Shown: positions 56,533 to 64,000 of the stretch, in pieces
How positions within the stretch are numbered: the stretch's first letter is position 1
Layout: each line of letters starts with the position of its first letter
NCBI GenBank assembly: GCA_920105805.1
Contig: CAKKTI010000019.1
Location: 1 to 64,000 of the forward strand
Direction: 5' to 3'
From: Condylostoma magnum
Lineage: Eukaryota; Ciliophora; Heterotrichea; Heterotrichida; Condylostomatidae
DNA: 64,000 bases
The notes under the pieces: model-generated
What the model was told of the DNA's origin: nothing
Database searches by the model: none
Seen by the model: the letters and a program-made list of their open reading frames with translations, nothing else
Position numbers and translations under genes: made by a program

Positions 56533-59500
56533 CTAAACTACAAGTTTGCTTTCTTCCGAATTATTTTCTTGTCGTATTGTAATAATTTGTTACTTTTGAT
56601 ACACTTAATGATAGTAGCTTACTTATTCGTTAATTATTTCTTCTCTTTCCTTATAAAATACATCCAACCCATGTATACCTACTGCATATCTTAGCAATGA
56701 TTAAATTTATACTTTTTTAGGAGATATCAATATACTATTTGTTCTTTTCAAAATGTAAAAAATAATAGCAGGACAACTAATCGTACCTATTATTCCAACT
56801 ACTATCAATGCAATAAAGTTGTATTGATCACTAATATCTGATGTAAAATGGATTACTAAAATGACAAGCACAGCAATTAAAGTTGAAAATGCTTGAACCA
56901 TTCTGATTCTTTTATCGTTAAAAGTAATCATATAAAGACATATCAAAGACTAGATAGAGAGTAATATCACGCAAACTATCAGTTACATTTGAGAGTTAAT
57001 GATGAAAAGACTAGTTGAAACTATAAAAGTGAGCTTGAAAATGGTCTTTTCTAATAAGAATTTCTATTATGCATAGAGATTCCTTATATAGAATTAGAAA
57101 TTATTATGGCTAAAGATTGCATTATAAGCAACTATAATGTACGCCAAATAGGTAACTATTGCCAATAAAAAATAGATTGTATGCTCTTCCCACCAACATG
57201 GGATGTCACATTCATACTCTAGGTTTAATTTGTCACTGGACTCTCCTTCAAAGCAATAAAATGGTGTTATAAGCATTCTAATTGCAGGAAAGAAGAGGAT
57301 ATTACATCCCAACGGAATAAGAGTCTCTCCACATCTAGCTAGATAGTAAAATTGCATTTTCTCCTTTCTAAAAAAGAGATAGCAAAGATAGTAATAAACT
57401 ATTCAACTAACAATAAGGCAAATTGTTATAATATAGCAAACTTGATAGCTTAGTCCAGTAAATTTGATATCTACGTCATATGAAAGCGCAGCAAGTGTTA
57501 AAAGGGCTTTCAAGGGATGATAAAGATGTGTGTATTTGACACTTGCTTATATGTATTGAATTGTTTCTATTAACATTCCTAGCACTATCATCAAATCTTG
57601 CCATGTATATAATTTTTAGCTTTGGATATCATCTACTTCTTATTTTTCAATCTTAAAATACTTAACAATTACAATGATTATTGATATCACCATTAATGAA
57701 AATATTAAGATAAGTGATACAATCTATCCCTAACTGATCTTATCTTCATTCCTGTAATGACAATCATGGGAGGTGTCAACTATATCTGTAGGAATTTCAG
57801 TGCTTCCAGTTATTCACACATGCTCATAATTTTCATTTTTGTATTCGATGAATTTAAAATCCATCGTAGAAAATCTATAAAATCATCTTATAAGCACTTA
57901 ATCATCTTCATACATGATACTTTAGTAATCCATGTAGGGTTAATAAAGAGAATTTAGATTCTACTATAACCTAAGTTTTCCATTGCATCCGGGTACTGAA
58001 ATCGCACTCATGATATCTCTAATTATATAAGGATTTTCATAATCTAGACCTCTCAGCAATGCGTAGTCAATACTATGTACTAGAATGATAACTGAGTTAG
58101 CCATAAAGCATTGATAATCGATCGCAGTTCCATGTTTCTCTACTATCTTTTCCTTTATTCAGGGACCTTCTTCTATCTAGAAATTTAACTGAGTGTTAGA
58201 TATAGCTCCTTGATAAAATTCTTTTAAGTACTCGAATCCTTATGGCACAAAATAGCTTTCATCAAAGATAACGAAACTTGAATAAATATATCTATTTTTA
58301 TAGCCTCTATTATACAAAACACTTGGTAGAAAGTATATTGTATAGGAAGAGGCAACGGAAAACAAGATTCTAGAGTCTTTATCTATAATTTAATCAATTT
58401 TATCAGAGTATTTTTCTTCTAGCTCTTCAGGAGATGTTAAAACTATCTTAGAGAAGTTATAGTCTTCGTTCTATATTTCAATTTCATATTACTTGGAATA
58501 CTTCTAACAGAGAGAATACTCATAGCTTAATATAAAATCGTTATCTAATAATACATGTTTTCAATTTAGCTTCTTAAACATTTAAAAAGGAAACTTTAAA
58601 TATTCTCGAAAGTCTGGAAGTAGGCCTGCATAAAGTGGATACTTATCTCTTTCACTTAATTAGTCATATCCATCCAACCCACAGACTAACAGTACTTCAA
58701 TATCTAAATCTCTCATAGCTTAAATAAGAGTAGGTAAGCTATTTACCCACCAGTTATAAACCCAGGCTATGCCAAAATCTGAGGTAAAGTTTTTGAGGCA
58801 ATTAAGTTAAGTTTCGTAATTAGAGCTAGCTATTCCACATCCTTCTATATACTAGATTTTTAGATCAAAGAATTGCAGAATGTCATCTGATTCTTTGTAA
58901 TGATCTATCAAGATATCATAAACTTATCCTATCTGCTCAGCAAAAATATCTTTAGATCCATTGGGCTCGTATGGATCTTTATTTCCTGTTATTTTTATCT
59001 CATATGGTTTATTGTTTGGTAATTCGTAAGTTTCTCCTATAAAAACTGGATCTTCAAATAGCTATAACTCTTCATTCTTGAACTCTCCTATAATCTTTCA
59101 TTCTGTAGTTAGGTTCCAAATGTTAAATGTTGCTAAAGACGTCTCTTGGTCTATAAAATTTACTAGCTCAGCTTTAATACAGTCAATAAATAATTCACTG
59201 CATATTTCCTCTGTGATTATTTCGCTGATTAGTTAATTAATTATTCTAAAATAATCAAATCTAGCTGTCTTTCTATCATTTCAGGGTAGACTGAGTTTCT
59301 ATTGAATACAAATTGATCCTACTTAGTCTATACCAGAACAAGACTCATTGATTGCCAAGAAGAACTAACCCTTTCTATCTAATTTGTATCGCTTCAGTGC
59401 TTGATTGAGCCGAGAACAATACTAGCTATTTGCCAAGCATAGTACTTTTTTGTAAATCTAAGGCTTAATGTAAGTCGTGATAAAAGAGCTCATTTGATCA

Positions 59501-59967
59501 ATTCCAGCTTGAGGGTGTAAGTGGATATCCAATATATCGTAATTATCACCTTAAAACTAGCTTCGAAGGTCTTGGTAAATTTATAAATTTTCAGATTTTC
59601 CATCAGTAAAAATGGCAATTTTCCCATTGACCTAAAATTTTTCTAAAAGTTTCTACAGAATGGGAAAAGCATAAGTGTTTTTCGGTTTCATTCTTACAGG
59701 GTCGTAAAAATTGATATAGGTGGGAACAAGCTCAATTATAATCTTTTCAGTTACATCTATATTACGGAAAGCGTTATAAGACTCTAGGTGGTTATCTATT
59801 GCAATGTAAACAACTTGGAAATCATTAGTAGGGTTTTCAAGTCATTCACTGTAGGATACAGCATGAGTTTATTGACGAAAGAGAGTTGAGAGGGTATCAT
59901 TGTTGTTTATGAGAACTAATGATTTCAAACCAAGAGCAGGGAGAAGGTAGAGTAGCAGAGCTAGCAT
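56533..59967 (-). CDS. Large receptor-like membrane protein with periplasmic-binding-like ectodomain
   Basis: A predicted 1144-aa protein, one continuous frame. A signal peptide (MLALLLYLLPALG) is followed by an ectodomain of about 730 aa with two type 1 periplasmic-binding-like halves. The second is clearest: GIAWVYNWWVNSLPTLIQAM, a PDFREYLKFPFQMFKKLNWK stretch, then YFVPQGFEYLKEFYQGAIS, the pattern of ANF-receptor/GABA-B-like ligand domains. Then come about seven or eight membrane helices (VSLILIFSLMVISIIIVIV, VCYIITICLIVSWIVYYY, YFLLAIVTYLAYIIVAY, LIAVLVILVIHF and others) and a charged cytosolic tail (YKEREEIINEQVSYYHQ). It resembles a class C GPCR in plan but is not clearly one. The stop is TAG TTA; an earlier TAA at 56707 would remove the tail. 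Confidence 0.7.
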
Positions 59968-60762
59968 TTTTATTTAAATAAGAAAAATATCAAAATGAAA
60001 AGTAACTGCCAACTATTATGTTCGTACTATAAATTTAAATCTGTGCATTCTTGTGTAATTGTCTATATTTCTTTATAACCCTTGTTCTTTTTGTACTAAA
60101 GGGATTATTAGGACATATTCATTTGAGGGCAGATAAAAGCATTACAACGCTTTATACACTCTAGTGAATTCGTATTCTAAAATATTTACATTATTGCTTT
60201 ATGATATTGCTAAACAAAATATCATGCTTTCTATCTCGTATTACTTAATATTGGAATATGCTTCCTTTCAGTTCTTTTCCATGCTCTGCTGTTTATTATG
60301 AATAAAGCACTAGCTATTTAATATACTCATTCTGGAATAAGAGTATTTATTCTATTACTTATTTATAACTAGATCTAGCTTGAAATAATTAATCATTATA
60401 ACTAAGTAAGCATTATTATGTATGAAGTGGAGGCATGATTAATAAGATTTTCTGGTAAAGAACCAACACTATTTACTATATCGTACTGCAAGTTGATATA
60501 TAATCGGTGCAAATAATATGTCCTATATTGCTAAGATTACTGAATTATTAAAATAATTCGATTTAATGTTTATAAGGATCAATTACTTACTTCACTATTA
60601 TAAATTTAGGGGAAACAAATCGCTTTACTGCAAAATTTTAACCTATTTGCGCATTTAGCACTTATGTCATCTACCAAGAACTACCCGAAACAATCAGCTT
60701 TCCAGATTTCGCTAAATTCATTTTCTATTTACTCCTTTCAATGCATTAATTTTATATTCATA
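59968..60762. other. Long unresolved stretch between divergent genes
   Basis: About 800 bp. It must contain the receptor's promoter. A plus-strand frame with MYEVEAWLIRFSGKEPT (from about 60420) is readable and in phase with the membrane protein at 60763. Other frames look equally plausible, so I do not call it. Confidence 0.4.
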
Positions 60763-61074
60763 ATGAGGTGACTTATATGCCTGAGCATTTAGCTGTTGGT
60801 TTAACTTCTAAAAAAAACTGATTTATTTATTTTCTATTTGCAATTAATCTTAATAACACATTTCTTATTATTTAAATTCCTTAATACAATAAGAGTTAAG
60901 TCTGGCATCACTACAATTATATTCATCCAGTTAAATTTAATATCTATAACCCTTTTAATCCTTCTTCTCATAATCTACAGTTAGATTTTCCCAATACTCC
61001 TAAAAAATAATCAACAAAATTAATCTATAATGCAGAAATTCCCGTAACCTGAAATGTTGCATATCAACTACTAA
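60763..61074 (+). CDS. Small multipass membrane protein, unknown
   Basis: It begins MRWLICLSIQLLVQLLKKTD, with further hydrophobic helices (FIFYLQLILITHFLLFKF and TTIIFIQLNLISITLLILLL) and a polar tail (KNNQQNQSIMQKFPQPEM). About 103 aa to TAA at 61072, or 111 aa to TAA at 61096. It lies about 100 bp before the RasGAP-like gene. The pattern recalls the small membrane protein at 23759. No family recognised. Confidence 0.45.
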
Positions 61075-61175
61075 AAAAATAACCACAAATCTTTATAATA
61101 TCACAACAAATTTCCCACCTAAAGCCATAAGATAATTTTAGATTATAACTATATAAGTTTATCTATTTTAAAAAT

Positions 61176-62558
61176 ATGTACACCAATCGACTGCATGCGG
61201 ATTACGAGATCTGGATAAATTACATCATAACAAAATCAGAAAGGCATCTAATAGATCTATCAGCAGTAAATCGCGTTCTATCTTAAATTAAGCAAAATTC
61301 AGACTACTTTGATGACTTTACATCGATCTTAAACCAGAGAATTGAATATTTTAACCAATAGAACTAAACTCAGGCAATATACATACTTCATTTTCTGAAT
61401 ATCATAGTGATAAACCTTCGACTTTCAGCAAAGGTATCAGATGAATTAGATATTTTATTCCTATCTAAAATTTTAACCTCAAATTTATAACCACTAACTG
61501 ATTTACTACAATTCGGATGAAATGAGTTTAGGTTCGTTCTTGGAATGACGCTATATGAATGAAAATTAAACTACAAAATAGAAAGCTTCCTTTCTTAGAA
61601 TCACAAAATATTAATACAAGAAACAGAAAGAGATTTGACTAATTATTAAAATATACATTCCTCAATCTTTTAAAACTCAGAGAAATTAGACTCGTCTTAT
61701 TAATCAAATCTGAGTGATAATGCTGTTTTGTCTATACTAAGAATTCTAATATAATCAAATAATAATTTGGAAAGTAAACGTCAGCCTTTTGATTAGAAAA
61801 CTTGTATATTTGATCGTTAGGAGGGCTATACTATAATGAGAGATATTATCAAATAGTATGTGGAAATAACATACAAAACATGCCCTGATAAAATTTTACG
61901 AAATAGGGATAATCATTTAATTAAATTTATAGTATGTTGAATACAGATGTACAGTGCTTCTTTCATTGAAGCTGGAATATCTCCAATCATTAAAATTCTA
62001 ATAGAACGTTTGCAGGGAAGTAGTGATAATGAACTTATACGGAGTGAATTCTTCAAGTCATGTATTAGTGAGCTAATAACTACAATTTAGTATAATATTG
62101 AAAATCTACATAAAACTAGCTCTTAACTATCCTGGATAATTTGTACTGTTATAGAGAATATAAAGAAATGCAAGAGAAGTGATAATGAGTGGTGAGCAGA
62201 GTTTACATAGATGATGATCTATAACTTAATATCACCAGCAGTATCCAATCCTATTAGATCAGGTTTATTATAGCAAGCTGATATAGATACTGTTCAATTT
62301 CTGAATAAAATTGCTAAGCTTTTTGAGCATATTTTCTCAGGTCAACTATGCACTAGAGGAGTATTATCAGAATTAGATTGGTTAAAGGATTAAATTCCTA
62401 TTTGAAATTAAGCTATTAAAGAATCTGTCAGACGATAAATTATAACGAGAAAAAGTGTACCGCATGATCTTGTTATACCTAAAACTTTGCTTATATGAGA
62501 CCTACAGCAGGTGTAGTAAAATTTTGTATATGAATGAACATAATTGCCTGTAAAATAA
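61176..62558 (+). CDS. RasGAP-domain-like protein
   Basis: A predicted 460-aa helical protein. The region around residues 100-400 follows the RasGAP plan: LLQFGWNEFRFVLGMTLYEW, then far downstream IYNLISPAVSNPIRSGLL (family: FLRxxxPAIxxP) and DIDTVQFLNKIAKLFEHIFS (family: R-x-L-x-x-I-x-K-x-L-Q). The arginine finger (usually FLR near the N-terminus) is not obvious, so catalytic activity is uncertain and it may be an IQGAP-like, non-catalytic form. It starts MYTNRLHADYEIWINYII and stops at TAA TAA. Confidence 0.65.
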
Positions 62559-62762
62559 TAATTAATAAGAAATTTTAACAGTTAGAGTTATGGAGATATA
62601 TAAACAGAAGATGTATCGTAAGAATACTGGTCACCTTAAATTACTAAATAATAAACATCATCAGAGATCAAATAAGACGAAAGTAAATATTTTAGTATTT
62701 AAGACAGTTACAAAAATTACTAAAACTTTGATTAACTTAGCAATAAGGTTTAGTAAGAAAGA

Positions 62763-63344
62763 ATGCAAAAATCATATACTTTTAATAAGTTTGACGATTA
62801 AATAGAAGAATCAACTCCTTAATTTTAACCCAGTAAATCGAAAGATTGTAATATATAAACCGAATCATAAATATAAGTAAATGCTGAGACTTAAACAAAT
62901 AATCAAATGAAAGAACTATAAAACCAACTAAAATAACTGAAATAAGAAAATGCTAGCTATAGGAAGTACTAATAAAATGAAGAAAAACGCAATCAATAGG
63001 TCCATAATTATTGAATATCCCAATACTAAGATCTTTAGCAACAAAACACTAAGCTTTAATCTAATATTAAACAATTACAGAGTTAAATTAAAGATTTACA
63101 AAAACCTAAATTGAAGAAGTATAAATCTCTAAATCATTTAACCTTAAGAAATAGAATCAAAGAAAGATTTAATATTTCAGATATAGAGATTGATAATAAA
63201 TGTGACCCTCATTTTTATCTTTATTTAAGTCCTAAATTATCTACCTCATCTACTAGCTCATAACCCAGAATGAGCTTTGGTGAAAGTTTATCCCAAGACT
63301 TACAGAAGGTTTACGAGAAGCATTTGTTCGAGGATTCTTATTAG
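62763..63344 (+). CDS. Coiled-coil protein, unknown (193 aa)
   Basis: It begins MQKSYTFNKFDDQIEESTPQ. A Gln-rich coiled coil runs from about residue 40 to 110 (MKELQNQLKQLKQENASYRK, LQQQNTKLQSNIKQLQSQIK). A basic helix LKKYKSLNHLTLRNRIKERF and a C-terminal SPKLSTSSTSSQPRMSFGES follow. It ends LFEDSY at TAG TTT, 17 nt from the convergent gene. No family recognised. Confidence 0.6.
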
Positions 63345-63361
63345 TTTCTAAAAATTACTAA

Positions 63362-63997
63362 TTAATATTTTATTTGCTTTTATGCTGGTTCATTATATCC
63401 CCTTTTGTAAATCATGTCTATTTAGCTTTTAAAGAACTGTATTTCCTGCATGAATTCTTAGTGAGAACAATTATTCGATATGGGATACTATTACACCATT
63501 TACTAGATTTCTGATTATGTCGCTATTTCTCTTGGGTCCTTGTTCATTACTCTTGCTATTCTTTTTCTGACTAGATTTAACCTCAAAGTTAATTCCTCCT
63601 TTAAATCATCATCTAATGGTTAGCTTTCTTGTGGACTTTATACTGAATTTTCTTATATTTCGTGGCATGGAGTATACTGTGTATCTTATACTGTGCAATC
63701 TATTACAACAGGAGGTGGAATCACTTCTATATCTAAATCCATAGGTTCTTAGTAATTATAGCTTAGTCTCTACAAATTACTTAAATTCTAACTTTAAGGC
63801 AATTACACTCTATTCTATACAAACACAGGCTCACTGATATCATCTACTTAATATTTCATAAGTAAAACAAATTCACCACTTTGTGCTTTTTATAAATTTG
63901 CCCCAGGTTCAACAACAGTATTGAATATCTACTTGAAAACCTTCTTAGACTTTTCTTAAAGCACATCTTCACATACACACAGCTTTAAAAACTTCAT
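63362..63997 (-). CDS. Hypothetical protein at the window edge (211 aa)
   Basis: The reading starts MKFLKLCVCEDVLQEKSKKV four bases from the window end, so a start further out is possible. It has an acidic centre (EPMDLDIEVIPPPVVIDCTV, PLDDDLKEELTLRLN) and a helical end (EFMQEIQFFKSQIDMIYKRG). The opening FLKLCVCEDVL followed by ANLQKAQSGEFVLLMKYQV could be a small beta-rich (C2-like) domain, but I am not sure. The stop is TAA near 63362. Confidence 0.5.
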
Positions 63998-64000
63998 AAT

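Noticed and set aside
62590-62762. Lys-rich reading (MEIYKQKMYRKNTGH...) before the coiled-coil gene
   Set aside because: The same stretch leads into the frame of the better-supported gene at 62763 only by overlap; composition is simply AT-driven.

Overview
This window is nuclear DNA of a ciliate that has no dedicated stop codon. Conserved proteins only read through if TAA and TAG are taken as Gln and TGA as Trp. Examples are TGA at the Trp of the kinase motifs DIWSLGC (about 11.53 kb) and DLWSAG (about 41.76 kb), and at the conserved Trp of the SWEET transporter. The same three codons also end genes, mostly TAG or TAA, sometimes TGA. This is the Condylostoma-type code (NCBI table 28), so a heterotrich such as Condylostoma or a relative is the best guess. 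Short AT-rich spacers, one likely intron in about 50 genes and gene gaps often under 30 nt fit a somatic (macronuclear) genome. Because no frame is ever closed, ORF length means nothing here. Genes were called from homology, residue composition, a sensible ATG and the fit with neighbours. Every stop position is therefore an inference, weakest for the unknown genes.

Layout. 0-7 kb: a tandem array of about 2.3-kb units. Each holds a trypsin-like protease gene (-), a decayed EF-hand pseudogene (+) and the last codons of an RBR ubiquitin-ligase gene. 7-10.4 kb: two tandem Ariadne-type RBR ligases and a small basic protein (-). 10.6-15.8 kb: MAP3K-like kinase, a 62-aa protein, SWEET transporter and importin beta (+). 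15.9-17.5 kb: an unknown gene and an XLF/NHEJ1-like repair protein (-). 17.9-22.5 kb: a MGC-start protein (+), then MRH-domain receptor, membrane coiled-coil protein, ATG8, MFS transporter and MORN3 (-). 23-30.3 kb: two unknown genes, a second MFS transporter, UCH-type deubiquitinase, PEX5 and a coiled-coil protein. 30.4-34.6 kb (-): a double-HTH-like protein, PRP38A, TBC RabGAP, cyclic-nucleotide-binding protein with a tiny intron, and ribosomal protein eS12. 34.8-40.5 kb: R2R3 MYB, CCDC34-like, EGF/RING-H2 membrane protein, CCCH finger and unknowns. 40.5-44.4 kb: glutaredoxin, CDPK, isovaleryl-CoA dehydrogenase and a basic protein. 44.6-48.9 kb: a small membrane protein and two dynamin-related proteins. 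49-53.5 kb: a small protein, TTLL ligase, AAAP amino-acid transporter and a MGQAC-start protein. 53.6-64 kb: EF-hand protein, two short ORFs, a very large receptor-like membrane protein, a multipass membrane protein, RasGAP-like protein, a coiled-coil protein and an unknown at the edge.

Most genes are housekeeping or cilium-linked (MORN3, TTLL, CCDC34-like) and show no operon logic. Clusters of co-oriented genes are packed with 5-30 nt between stop and next ATG. That matters for a code in which a stop is thought to be recognised by closeness to the mRNA 3' end. I recognised no tRNA, rRNA, CRISPR array, transposon or virus-derived element.
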